13,402 nt of DNA. It comes from Clostridia bacterium (GTDB taxonomy: Bacteria > Bacillota > Clostridia > Christensenellales > Aristaeellaceae). Shown piece after piece: positions 1 to 6,997 of this stretch. The stretch lies in assembly GCA_900754755.1 (NCBI GenBank), contig CAAEEC010000152.1:1-13402 (forward strand), given 5' to 3'. How positions within the stretch are numbered: the first letter of the stretch is position 1; each line of letters starts with the position of its first letter. The notes under the pieces are model-generated. The model was not told where the DNA came from. It was given only the letters and a program-made list of their open reading frames with translations, and ran no database searches. A program made the translations under genes and the position numbers.

Positions 1-3
1 CCT

Positions 4-30
4 CGTTGACAAACCAAAGGTTTGTCAACG
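4..30. repeat. Perfect 12-bp inverted repeat (hairpin)
   Basis: Arms 4-15 and 19-30 are perfect reverse complements around an AAA loop. It lies just beyond the hairpin at 36-69, downstream of trxA. There is no T-run next to it on either strand within the window, so it is not a textbook intrinsic terminator. It may be part of a tandem hairpin terminator region or belong to a gene left of the window. Confidence 0.6.
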
Positions 31-35
31 ATCAG

Positions 36-80
36 AGAGCCGCTATCCATTTTGCGGGATAGCGGCTCTGATGCCTTTTT
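36..80. terminator. Probable bidirectional terminator downstream of trxA
   Basis: A 13-bp perfect stem (36-48 with 57-69) encloses an 8-nt loop and lies 17 nt after the trxA stop codon. On the plus strand it is followed after a few bases by TTTTT (76-80), so it best fits termination of a gene entering from the left. In the trxA direction the hairpin is strong but the following U-tract is missing. It may serve both converging transcripts. Confidence 0.6.
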
Positions 81-85
81 GCACC

Positions 86-391
86 TTACAGCATGGTAAG
101 GATCTGCTTCTTGGGGCGGACGCCCACGCTCTGGTTGACCACTTGGCCCTTATCCAGCACGATGAGCGTGGGGATGCTCATTACGTTGAAGGTCGCGGCG
201 AGTTCCTGCTGCTCGTCTACGTTCACCTTGCCCACCTTGATATCCGTGCGCTCTTCGGCAATTTCATCCACAATGGGCGAGAGCATGCGGCAGGGGCCGC
301 ACCAGCTGGCCCAGAAATCCAGCAGCACGCGCTTTTCGCTCTCCACAACTTCCTTTTGAAAATTCTCCTTGGTGATGGTTACGACAGACAT
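86..391 (-). CDS. trxA: Thioredoxin
   Basis: A 101-residue thioredoxin, a cytoplasmic dithiol-disulfide oxidoreductase normally reduced by thioredoxin reductase. The active site WCGPC is at residues 30-34 (Cys31 and Cys34) within FWASWCGPC, and the conserved cis-proline is in MSIPT (Pro74). The length is close to the usual 103-110 residues, with a slightly short C-terminus. The ATG is preceded by AGGAGG at good spacing. The site sits in the 12-nt gap after, and next to, the stop codon of the upstream CoA-disulfide reductase, so the two are co-transcribed. The context suggests it supplies or receives electrons in thiol/persulfide metabolism together with the two rhodanese-containing neighbours. 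No thioredoxin reductase gene is in the window. The family call is secure; the specific partner role is inference. Confidence 0.96.
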   Translation of the reverse strand: MSVVTITKENFQKEVVESEKRVLLDFWASWCGPCRMLSPIVDEIAEERTDIKVGKVNVDEQQELAATFNVMSIPTLIVLDKGQVVNQSVGVRPKKQILTML

Positions 392-403
392 CTTTCATTC
401 CTC

Positions 404-2101
404 CTAATGCTCTGATTCCTGCCCGCAGGACGTGCGGACGTTTTCCACAAACCGGTGATCGCGGATGCTCTGGTAGAACCGGTATCCGCCAGAGAAATTA
501 TAACATTCAAAACCGTTTTGCGCAAGGATGCGGCAGGCAATGTAGCTGCGCAGGCCGCTCTGGCACATCACGTAGACGGGCTTGCCCGCCTCAAGTTCGC
601 CCAGCCGTGCGCGCAATTCGTCCACGGGAATGTTCACGAAGCCTTCCGCGTTGCCCTTCGCGTATTCCTGCGGCGTGCGCGCGTCCAGCAGCGTAACGCT
701 GCCATCGCGCGGGAGCGCGGCCACATCCTCATAGTGGAATTGCTTTACGAGCCCCTTTTCGATGTTCTCCGCCATAAAGCCCGCCATGTTGACCGGATCC
801 TTGGCCGAGGAGAAGGGCGGCGCGTAGGCAAGGTCCAGGTCTTTGAGCGCGACGGCGTTCATCCCCGCCTGCATGGCCGTGGCCAGTACGTCGATGCGCT
901 TATCTACGCCATCGAAGCCCACGATCTGCGCGCCCAGCAGCCGGAGCGTGCCCTTTTCGTAAAGCACCTTCATGGTCATCACTTTGCCGCCGGGATAGTA
1001 CGAAGCATGGCTGGCGGGCGAAAGCACGATCTTTTCATAAGCGAGCCCCGCCGCGCGGGCCGCGCGCTCGTTGAGCCCCGTGGCGGCGGCTGTCATATCG
1101 AAGAGCTTGATCACCGAGGACCCCTGCGCGCCGCGGTATACGCTATCCAGCCCGCAGATGTTGTCCGCGGCCACGCGCCCCTGCTTGTTGGCCGGCCCGG
1201 CCAGCGAAACCAGCGTTTCCTGTCCGGACACCAGATGGCGGATCTGCACCGCGTCGCCCACGGCGTAAATGTCCATCTGGGACGTCTGCATGCGCTCGTT
1301 CACGGCAATGCTGCCCTTCGCGCCCAGTTCCAGCCCCGCCGCGCGCGCCAGATGGCTGTCCGGCGCTACGCCGATGGCCAGCACCACCATATCCGCCTGC
1401 ACGCCCGGCGCGTTGTCCAGGCGGGTGAAAATGCCGCCGTCCTTTTCCTCAAACCCTGCCGCGCCGCTGCCCAGCAGCAGTTTTACGCCTTCAGAAAGGA
1501 ATTTCGCGTGCACGAAGGAGGCCATATCCGCGTCCAGCGGGCCGAGGAGCTGGTCCATCTTTTCCACCAGCGTCACATGGAGACCGCGCTTCTTGAGGTT
1601 CTCCGCCATTTCCAGGCCGATAAACCCCCCGCCGATCACCGTGGCCGATTGCGGCGACTGCGAATCGACGAACTGGCGGATGCGCAGCGTGTCCTCCACG
1701 GTGCGCAGGGTGAAAACCCGCTCCAGTTCCACGCCAGGCAAATTGGGCACCACCGGCCGCGCGCCGGGCGCGAGAATCAGCTTATCGTAGCTTTCCTCAT
1801 AGGTTTTGCCGCTATCCAGCGCGCGCACGGAAACGGTCTTGCGCGCCGGATCGATGGCCGTAACTTCGCTGTGTACGCGCACGTCGAGGGCGAAACGCGC
1901 GGCCAGGCTCTGCGGCGTCTGCACCGAAAGCGCGCCCGCTTCCTGAATCACATCGCCCACGTAATAGGGCAGGCCGCAATTGGCATACGACACATACCCG
2001 GAGCGTTCCAGCACCACGATCTGCGCCGTTTCATCCAGCCGGCGCAGCCGCGCCGCGGCGGATGCGCCGCCCGCGACGCCGCCGACGATCACCACTTTCA
2101 T
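404..2101 (-). CDS. CoA-disulfide reductase / NAD(P)H oxidoreductase with C-terminal rhodanese domain
   Basis: A 565-residue FAD-dependent pyridine nucleotide-disulfide oxidoreductase. An N-terminal FAD-binding glycine motif (GGVAGG, residues 7-12) is followed by the single redox cysteine of the CoA-disulfide reductase family in SYANCGLPYY (Cys42). The NAD(P)H-binding motif is at 155-168 (VIGGGFIGLE), the second FAD motif at 277-284 (DIYAVGDA), and a dimerisation domain follows to about 450. A rhodanese domain occupies about 455-550 with active loop CQSGLRS (Cys513). Proteins of this fused architecture reduce CoA disulfide, CoA persulfide or polysulfide. ATG at 2101 is preferred over an upstream in-frame start because it begins the Rossmann strand directly, follows the upstream rhodanese stop by 2 nt, and has AGGGGG upstream. 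A 42-residue extension to 2227 would overlap the rhodanese gene and is non-homologous. The tight spacing suggests translational coupling. Confidence 0.93.
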   Translation of the reverse strand: MKVVIVGGVAGGASAAARLRRLDETAQIVVLERSGYVSYANCGLPYYVGDVIQEAGALSVQTPQSLAARFALDVRVHSEVTAIDPARKTVSVRALDSGKTYEESYDKLILAPGARPVVPNLPGVELERVFTLRTVEDTLRIRQFVDSQSPQSATVIGGGFIGLEMAENLKKRGLHVTLVEKMDQLLGPLDADMASFVHAKFLSEGVKLLLGSGAAGFEEKDGGIFTRLDNAPGVQADMVVLAIGVAPDSHLARAAGLELGAKGSIAVNERMQTSQMDIYAVGDAVQIRHLVSGQETLVSLAGPANKQGRVAADNICGLDSVYRGAQGSSVIKLFDMTAAATGLNERAARAAGLAYEKIVLSPASHASYYPGGKVMTMKVLYEKGTLRLLGAQIVGFDGVDKRIDVLATAMQAGMNAVALKDLDLAYAPPFSSAKDPVNMAGFMAENIEKGLVKQFHYEDVAALPRDGSVTLLDARTPQEYAKGNAEGFVNIPVDELRARLGELEAGKPVYVMCQSGLRSYIACRILAQNGFECYNFSGGYRFYQSIRDHRFVENVRTSCGQESEH

Positions 2102-2103
2102 TC

Positions 2104-2439
2104 TTACGTTCCCCCTTCCACAACGTTGCCTTTCCAGCCGGCAATGCCGCCCATATTGACGACCGAAGCATATCCCATGCCGGACAATTGCGCCGCGGCG
2201 CGGGCGCTGCGCCCGCCGCTGAGACAATATACGTAAAGCGGCGTATCCTTCGCCGAAATGGTTTCATCCACCGCCGCCAGCTCGCTAAGCGGCACGTTCA
2301 CGCTGCCGGGGATGTGCCCCTGGCGGTATTCCTCCCGCGTGCGCACATCGAGCAACACGCTCCCCGCCACACCGGCGGCCTCCTGCACCCACGCGTTGAT
2401 ATCCCTATCCTTGCGGAACAGCTTATCCAAAAATCCCAC
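2104..2439 (-). CDS. Single-domain rhodanese-like protein
   Basis: A 111-residue single-domain rhodanese. LLDVRTREEY (29-38) and GHIPGSVNVP (41-50) are the characteristic CDC25/rhodanese signatures, and the active-site loop CLSGGRS carries Cys72, the predicted persulfide carrier. Such proteins accept or transfer sulfane sulfur in the cytoplasm; no secretion signal is seen. The start codon is GTG (2437-2439), backed by GGGAGG about 8 nt upstream. It is the first gene of the rhodanese - CoA-disulfide reductase/rhodanese - thioredoxin operon and its stop is 2 nt from the next start. The sulfur donor and acceptor are unknown. Confidence 0.92.
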   Translation of the reverse strand: MGFLDKLFRKDRDINAWVQEAAGVAGSVLLDVRTREEYRQGHIPGSVNVPLSELAAVDETISAKDTPLYVYCLSGGRSARAAAQLSGMGYASVVNMGGIAGWKGNVVEGGT

Positions 2440-2458
2440 GCTTCCCGCCTCCCTTGGT

Positions 2459-2478
2459 AAAAGCGCTCGCGCGCTTTT
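2459..2478. promoter_or_regulatory. 8-bp perfect inverted repeat in the rhodanese leader
   Basis: AAAAGCGC (2459-2466) and GCGCTTTT (2471-2478) flank a 4-nt centre. The repeat lies between the predicted promoter and the ribosome binding site of the rhodanese operon. It could be an operator or a leader RNA hairpin, perhaps an attenuator since the stem ends in TTTT in the minus direction. Function is inferred only from position. Confidence 0.4.
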
Positions 2479-2503
2479 CGTGGCATGTTTTCCTTACGCT
2501 CAT

Positions 2504-2512
2504 ACTATACCA
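2504..2512 (-). promoter_or_regulatory. Candidate extended -10 promoter of the rhodanese operon
   Basis: On the minus strand this reads TGGTATAGT, an extended -10 (TGn plus TATAGT, 5 of 6 to consensus). No good -35 box is present at 17 bp, which is tolerable for extended -10 promoters. Transcription would start near 2497, giving a leader of roughly 58 nt that includes the inverted repeat at 2459-2478. Confidence 0.5.
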
Positions 2513-2555
2513 CACAAAGGGCGGCCTGAACCGTGACAAAATCACATTGCGGGCG

Positions 2556-2590
2556 AAAACGAGGGCGGCCGTTGCCAAAGGCGGCCGCCC
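2556..2590 (-). terminator. Intrinsic terminator of the GH42 gene
   Basis: A GC-only 9-bp stem (2563-2571 with 2582-2590) starts 16 nt after the stop codon of the beta-galactosidase gene and is followed on the minus strand by TCGTTTT. It separates the GH42 transcript from the downstream rhodanese operon, which has its own promoter candidate. Confidence 0.7.
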
Positions 2591-2606
2591 CAAACGGGCA
2601 TTTCAT

Positions 2607-4583
2607 TTATGCCCTGAGCACCAGCACCTCATACGGCTTCAGCACCACGCGGCCGGAAAATGCGCGGCCGGTGAGCACATCGGTCATGGGTTCGGGTAGA
2701 ACGCACGCCGCTTCCTTCGCGCCATATTCCACCAAGATCACTCCGCGGCCCGCCGCGCCCGCGCGCGGAGAAACCATCACGCTGCCTTCGATGGAAACGC
2801 CCTGCACGCCGCTCAGCGCGCAGGCGTGCGCCAACAGGCGGCGCGCATCTTCATAGGAAGGAATGGTGCCCAGCAGGACCACCCAGCCCTTGCCCACGCG
2901 CTTTTGGGAAACAATGGCCTTGCCGGCAAACGCGCTGTGCCCGCCGCACACGCGTACCAGAGCGCCTTCCTCCGCGTCCACCATCTCAAACCAGGTTTCC
3001 CCGGCAAAGGCCGCGCCGTCGCTCCACTGCGCCGCAACGCTGCCTTCTTTGTCCGGCACAGCGTAGCGCCAGGTCAGCCCCGTGAGCGCCTCCAACGTGC
3101 CATAGAAGCGGTCGCGATACCGCGCGCCTTCCAGATTGCGCACGTCCGTGAGCGGGCCCACCACCCATACGCCGCCCTCTCGTACCCACTGGGCCATGCG
3201 CGCGGCGAGGTTTTCTTCCTCCAGCGCCATCACCATGGGCGTAGCGATCAGCCTGTAGGCATCCAGCGGGGCGGCTGCATCGATCACGTCCGGCCGCAGG
3301 CCCATATCCACCGCCGGGCGGTACCAGCGCTCCTGCACGGTTTCCATGTATTTCAGGCCGCTGACCACCGGCTGCGTCTCGTGCAAGTTCCAACCCAGGG
3401 AAGTGAAATGCAGCGCCACATCCGTCTGAACGCGCGTGCCGTTCAAAAAGTCCGCCGCCTTGCGGAAGCCGCGCGCGACTTCCTCCACCTCGCCGACCGT
3501 GTGCATATCCCGGCCGCTGGCGTCGAGCACCGCGCCGTGCATCAGCTCGTGCCCGGCCCAGTGCGTGCGCCACAACCAATACATGTTCGCTTCCGCGCCC
3601 AGCGCCACGGGTAGCCACGAATTCGCGCGGCAGAATCCCTCGGGCTTCACGCTCTGGGTGATCGCCACGGAACCGTTCCAATTGGTGGCGGTTTCCGTCA
3701 CCCAGAAGGGATGTTCTTTCAGCGTGCGCAGGAAATCGAACCAGAACGAGCAGGCGTGCAGCGAATGCGCTTCGTTATAGTGGTTGAACTGCACGATGTC
3801 CAGCTTTTCCGTCATGCGGCGGTAATCCATCGCGTTAAAGGGCATGGTATCCGTGCCCACGGGCACGCGCACATAGCGGTGCAAAATTTCCGCCTGCCGG
3901 TGTACAAAGGCGATGTGCGAATCATTCTGGAACGTGCGCCAGGCGAGCAAGAGATGCGGGTTGTGCCAAGCGTCGCGCGGGGCGGGGATATCGGCAAAAT
4001 CGTCGTACCACTGGCTGAACAGGTTGAGATTCCAGGCCTCGTTGAGCGCGTCGATATGGCCAAATTTCTCGCGCAGGCATTCGCGGAATTTCGCCTGGCA
4101 TTCCGGGCAGAAGCAGCCCAGGTCGCCAGTGTAGATTTCATTGTCGATTTGCCAGCCAATGATGGCGGGATCCTCGCCAAATTCGCGCGCCATGGCCTCC
4201 ACGATGCGCATGCAATAGGCGTTGTAATGCGGGTTGTTCGAGCAGCAATGCCTGCGCCCGCCGTGCTCGCTGCGGCGGCCGTTCTCGCGCTCCATGAACA
4301 CATCCGGGTACAGGCGGCTGAGCCAGCGCGGCGGCGTGGCCGTGGGCGTGCCCATAATGACACCGATGCCCGCCTCGCGCAGCTTGTTCACCACTTTATG
4401 GAAAAACGAAAAATCGAATTCGCCATCCCGGGGCTCCATGCGGTGCCAGGCGAATTCGCCAATGCGCGCCACATTGACGCCAATCTCCCGCATGCGGCGA
4501 ATGTCGCTATCCATCTGTTCCTCGGGCCAGTCTTCCGGATAATACGCCACGCCCAGATAGGGCGGCTTTGCCATCCATTCCAC
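2607..4583 (-). CDS. GH42 beta-galactosidase
   Basis: A 658-residue glycoside hydrolase family 42 enzyme, predicted to release terminal beta-D-galactose from oligosaccharides with retention of configuration. No signal peptide is present, so it acts inside the cell. The TIM barrel begins with GVAYYPEDWPEE. The acid/base is Glu149 in WQIDNE and the likely nucleophile is Glu297 in FWVTETA. A zinc-type cysteine cluster is present: Cys113/114, then Cys157, Cys159 and Cys162 (CFCPEC), matching the spacing I recall for the Thermus A4 enzyme. The trimerisation domain (about 385-580) and a small C-terminal beta domain follow. GTG at 4583 is chosen because AAGGGGAAG lies about 9 nt upstream; ATG at 4574 is the alternative (18-nt spacing). 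The open frame runs on to 4976, but that part translates the antisense of a tRNA. It probably acts on sugars imported by the ABC transporter in this window. Confidence 0.95.
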   Translation of the reverse strand: MEWMAKPPYLGVAYYPEDWPEEQMDSDIRRMREIGVNVARIGEFAWHRMEPRDGEFDFSFFHKVVNKLREAGIGVIMGTPTATPPRWLSRLYPDVFMERENGRRSEHGGRRHCCSNNPHYNAYCMRIVEAMAREFGEDPAIIGWQIDNEIYTGDLGCFCPECQAKFRECLREKFGHIDALNEAWNLNLFSQWYDDFADIPAPRDAWHNPHLLLAWRTFQNDSHIAFVHRQAEILHRYVRVPVGTDTMPFNAMDYRRMTEKLDIVQFNHYNEAHSLHACSFWFDFLRTLKEHPFWVTETATNWNGSVAITQSVKPEGFCRANSWLPVALGAEANMYWLWRTHWAGHELMHGAVLDASGRDMHTVGEVEEVARGFRKAADFLNGTRVQTDVALHFTSLGWNLHETQPVVSGLKYMETVQERWYRPAVDMGLRPDVIDAAAPLDAYRLIATPMVMALEEENLAARMAQWVREGGVWVVGPLTDVRNLEGARYRDRFYGTLEALTGLTWRYAVPDKEGSVAAQWSDGAAFAGETWFEMVDAEEGALVRVCGGHSAFAGKAIVSQKRVGKGWVVLLGTIPSYEDARRLLAHACALSGVQGVSIEGSVMVSPRAGAAGRGVILVEYGAKEAACVLPEPMTDVLTGRAFSGRVVLKPYEVLVLRA

Positions 4584-4631
4584 GCTTTTCTTCCCCTTTC
4601 CACGCTCGCGTTTCGCAGATTTTCTGCTGTC

Positions 4632-4640
4632 ATTGTACCA
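4632..4640 (-). promoter_or_regulatory. Candidate extended -10 promoter of the GH42 gene
   Basis: On the minus strand this reads TGGTACAAT, an extended -10 with TACAAT 5 of 6 to consensus. The position 17 bp upstream (TTCCTT) is a weak -35. Transcription would start near 4625, about 42 nt before the GTG start. Confidence 0.4.
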
Positions 4641-4741
4641 TGAATGCGCGGCGAAAGGAAGGGGCTTACACAAATTCTTTTTGGGGAAAGTGCGCTTTGC
4701 CGCTGTATTGGTGTATCCCACGTTCGCCCGCTCATTCCTCC

Positions 4742-4815
4742 TGGGGACAGAATGTCCCAATGCTGGGAAAATTTCCTGCGATTTTTGCGTATCGCGTCCC
4801 AATTTGGGGACAGAA
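4742..4815. repeat. Cluster of GGGAC/GTCCC inverted and direct repeats
   Basis: The 11-mer TGGGGACAGAA occurs twice in direct orientation (4742-4752 and 4805-4815). Each copy is paired with a GTCCCAA motif (4754-4760 and 4796-4802), giving two dyads: GGGAC-N5-GTCCC and GTCCC-N6-GGGAC. Repeats of this look occur as REP-like palindromes linked to IS200-like transposases in many genomes. An operator pair for the GH42 promoter is the alternative. Confidence 0.55.
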
Positions 4816-4819
4816 GGGC

Positions 4820-4848
4820 TTGACATCCGCCGCGTTTCCTTGTATAAT
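4820..4848 (+). promoter_or_regulatory. Perfect consensus SigA promoter of tRNA-Ser
   Basis: TTGACA (4820-4825) and TATAAT (4843-4848) are separated by exactly 17 bp. Transcription should start near 4855, about 30 nt before the mature tRNA 5' end, leaving a short leader for RNase P to remove. Confidence 0.92.
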
Positions 4849-4886
4849 AGCAAGGCAGTAGAGATTTTTCTACTCTTAAGGCGCGA

Positions 4887-4975
4887 GGAGAAGTATCGAG
4901 GTGGTCGTAACGAGCCGCACTCGAAATGCGGTTGTCTGAAAGGGCACGTGGGTTCGAATCCCACCTTCTCCGCCA
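4887..4975 (+). tRNA. tRNA-Ser(CGA)
   Basis: A class II cloverleaf. The acceptor stem GGAGAAG (4887-4893) pairs with CTTCTCC (4965-4971), followed by discriminator G and an encoded CCA (4973-4975). The D stem is TCG/CGA, and the anticodon stem CCGCA/TGCGG encloses the loop CTCGAAA with anticodon CGA at 4922-4924, reading UCG. A long variable arm (4932-4947, with a short TGTC/GGCA stem) is the serine-type hallmark. The T arm is GTGGG-TTCGAAT-CCCAC (4948-4964). It has its own perfect promoter upstream and hairpins immediately downstream. It lies divergent to the GH42 gene and convergent with the DUF5107 gene. Confidence 0.97.
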
Positions 4976-4976
4976 A

Positions 4977-5008
4977 TCGACCGCTGACAAGTCTTTGTCA
5001 GCGGTCGA
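4977..5008 (+). terminator. Hairpin directly after tRNA-Ser
   Basis: A perfect 14-bp stem (4977-4990 with 4995-5008) with loop GTCT begins one base after the encoded CCA. It is followed only by ATTGTTG, a poor U-tract. It probably acts with the next hairpin (5019-5061) to end the tRNA transcript or to define its 3' end for processing. Confidence 0.6.
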
Positions 5009-5018
5009 ATTGTTGTAA

Positions 5019-5061
5019 CGCAAAACCCCCTGCATTCGCTGGAAATGCAGGGGGTTTTGCG
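5019..5061. terminator. Bidirectional intrinsic terminator
   Basis: A perfect 18-bp stem (5019-5036 with 5044-5061) with a 7-nt loop. Each side has a CCCCC/GGGGG core flanked by AAAA/TTTT, so in both directions the G-rich arm runs into TTTT. It lies just after the tRNA and 2 nt from the stop of the convergent DUF5107 gene, so it can terminate both. Confidence 0.85.
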
Positions 5062-5063
5062 CG

Positions 5064-6992
5064 TTAATGCATTCTGAAATCCAGGTGCGCGGGCAGAGGC
5101 TCGTCCGTGTGCTTGAGTTCCTGCAAGCGGAACCAGAGGTTGGAAAGGGAAATTTCCCCCTCGCGCACGTCGGTGAGCACGATATTGCCGCGCAGGATGC
5201 GTTCGGCTGCTGAGAGCTTTCCCGTTTCCAGCAGCGCTTTGGTGCGCAGCACTTTCACGCGGCCCAGGCGGCGGATGCCGGCGGGCAGACTGGCGGCCAC
5301 GCCTTCCACTTTGTCGTATTGCTCCGCGGCGACGAGCGTTTCCAGCGCCTCAATGGCCAGGTTGCGCTGCGCGCGCATGGCGACCGCTTCCAGCATGCGT
5401 CCGGCGGCGGAGGCGAGATCGCCTGCCATCCGATCCAGTACGGCCAGGCAACGCAGCGCCCAGGGCGATTTCTGCTGCTGGAGCGACATTTCGAACGCGT
5501 GGCGCGCCTCGTCGCGCTGGTTGCGGTAAGCGAGCATCACGCCCAGTTGATACCAGGCGTACCAATGCCCATTGCCGTTTTCAATGGATTTGCGCAATAG
5601 CGCCATCCATTCATCGGAAACTTGGTATCCGCAGGGAGAAGCGAGAGGATCGGGGCAGGGAAGCGCGCCAGTGGTGAGCAGCGTCTTCCATTCGCGCTCG
5701 GCGGAGCCCAGGCGCGCCGCGGGGAAGCGCAGGCCGTGCGCGTCGAACCCGCCCAGAAGCTGTTCCAGGTGCGCCCAACCGTCCGCCTGATGCACAAAGG
5801 CGCCGTGCGAGCCATCCGCGCTGTGGAAGCGCGCGTGCATGGTTTCCAGCGTTTCTTCGCTCACCAGCGCGTTGAGCTTTTCTTCCACGCAGCGGTTGGC
5901 CGCGTCCCAGTCTTCGCCCTGCACGACGTTCGCGTCTGCCTGCATGGGGCCATAGGCTTCCACCCATTCCACGCTGGCTCCGGCGGCGAAGGGCAGGTGT
6001 TCTAGCTGCGTGTGCGCCAGGCCGCATTGGATTTCCACATAGGCGGTATCTTTATCCGCCAGGAATTCCTGCCAGCGGCGGCCGCCCGCGCCCATGCCCC
6101 ACACGAACAGCTTGCGGCCGATCAATTCTGGCGTGGAGGTCTCCACCAGCCCATAGCCATCCTTGCCGAGCGCAGCAATCCAGTGGCGGCGGTTTTCGGG
6201 AATGTCAAAGAAGAAATCCATGGACTGAGGAATCTGCACGGAGCGGCTCGCGTCCCAATCGGGCTGATAGGGATAGGGCACCTTGGTAAGTGCGCCGCCA
6301 TAGCCATAGCGGAAGGCGCGCTCCGAAGGCACGATCACGCGCACGTCCTCGCGCTCGTCCACGGCGATGTTGCTCCACCAGTAGACCGCCGTGTCCTGTT
6401 GGCGGGCGTTGTCGATCTTGATGCGCACATACAGCCTGTCACCCGCAAGCGAAGCTTCCACGCGATACACCAAATGGCGCACGCGCTCGTATTGATACAT
6501 GCGCAGAATGGGTTCGCCGTCCGCTTCCACGGTTTCCGCATAGAGGGAAGAAACTGTAAAAGGCGTATGACCGATGATGCCCAGGTTCCATTCTACGCCG
6601 CCCGAAATCCAGGCGTTGCGCAGGCCGAGGTTGCAGGGCTGGAACACCGGGTTGCGGCACAAAAGCTCGCGCCCGGTCTTTTTATCCACTAGCGACCACA
6701 GACGCCCGCCCAGCTCCGGCAAAAACGTGGCGCGCAGGCAATCGTTTTCCAGCACAGCGGCCTTCCAGGCGCGCGGTTTCTTTTCGCGGTTGTAATTGTC
6801 CAGGATCGTATAGGGCAGGATGCCGTTCACGCGGCCCCAGCCCATATACTGGGATTCTTCCGGCGAGATGGTTTGCGCGTCCACATTGATGTTGGCGTGC
6901 GCATCCTGATTGGCTTTCAAATCCGGCAGGGGATTTTCTCGCCCCAGGGACGCGCTGGGTATTACCAGCCGTTCCATCGAAAGCGTGCTCAT
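5064..6992 (-). CDS. DUF5107 domain protein with C-terminal TPR-like region
   Basis: A 642-residue cytoplasmic protein without signal peptide or membrane segment. Residues about 75-350 resemble the DUF5107 family, a galactose-mutarotase-like beta-sandwich found in carbohydrate loci. Family-like stretches are ELGGRLWSL (93-101), NPVFQPCNLGLRNAW (114-128), SGGVEWN (130-136) and GHTPF (141-145). From about 475 to 606 the sequence becomes helical with TPR-like helix pairs (WYQLGVMLAYRNQRDEARHAF and similar). The function is unknown; sugar binding or a carbohydrate-active role is inference from the fold and from its neighbours. It is the last gene of the kinase/SIS/SIS unit, 5 nt after the preceding stop. 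The ATG at 6992 has GGAAGG about 12 nt upstream, a little far but the best available. Confidence 0.85.
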   Translation of the reverse strand: MSTLSMERLVIPSASLGRENPLPDLKANQDAHANINVDAQTISPEESQYMGWGRVNGILPYTILDNYNREKKPRAWKAAVLENDCLRATFLPELGGRLWSLVDKKTGRELLCRNPVFQPCNLGLRNAWISGGVEWNLGIIGHTPFTVSSLYAETVEADGEPILRMYQYERVRHLVYRVEASLAGDRLYVRIKIDNARQQDTAVYWWSNIAVDEREDVRVIVPSERAFRYGYGGALTKVPYPYQPDWDASRSVQIPQSMDFFFDIPENRRHWIAALGKDGYGLVETSTPELIGRKLFVWGMGAGGRRWQEFLADKDTAYVEIQCGLAHTQLEHLPFAAGASVEWVEAYGPMQADANVVQGEDWDAANRCVEEKLNALVSEETLETMHARFHSADGSHGAFVHQADGWAHLEQLLGGFDAHGLRFPAARLGSAEREWKTLLTTGALPCPDPLASPCGYQVSDEWMALLRKSIENGNGHWYAWYQLGVMLAYRNQRDEARHAFEMSLQQQKSPWALRCLAVLDRMAGDLASAAGRMLEAVAMRAQRNLAIEALETLVAAEQYDKVEGVAASLPAGIRRLGRVKVLRTKALLETGKLSAAERILRGNIVLTDVREGEISLSNLWFRLQELKHTDEPLPAHLDFRMH

Positions 6993-6997
6993 GTTGT

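Larger units (their letters stand above)
4584..4886. other. Intergenic region between the divergent GH42 and tRNA-Ser genes
   Basis: About 300 bp without a credible gene. It holds the predicted GH42 promoter (near 4632), a cluster of GGGAC/GTCCC repeats (4742-4815) and the consensus tRNA promoter (4820-4848). A minus-strand ATG near 4732 has AGGAGG before it, but the frame behind it runs out of frame into the GH42 gene and resembles no protein. Confidence 0.7.

Noticed and set aside
455..2236. Long plus-strand open frame of 593 codons
   Set aside because: It lies entirely antisense to the clear CoA-disulfide reductase-rhodanese and rhodanese genes; composition is His/Arg/Ala-rich with no domain, as expected from high-GC codon bias.
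3711..4643. Plus-strand open frame of 310 codons
   Set aside because: Antisense to the GH42 catalytic domain, no recognisable motif, no good ribosome binding site context.
4388..4738. Possible small gene with AGGAGG and ATG on the minus strand near 4732
   Set aside because: The frame runs out of phase through the GH42 start and N-terminus and encodes no recognisable protein; the RBS-like sequence is likely chance.
4742..4815. CRISPR-like array
   Set aside because: Only two copies of an 11-nt motif with opposite-facing partners; no regular spacers and no cas genes.
4887..5061. tRNA-Ser as an integration (att) site
   Set aside because: No integrase and no second copy of the tRNA 3' end was seen in the window.
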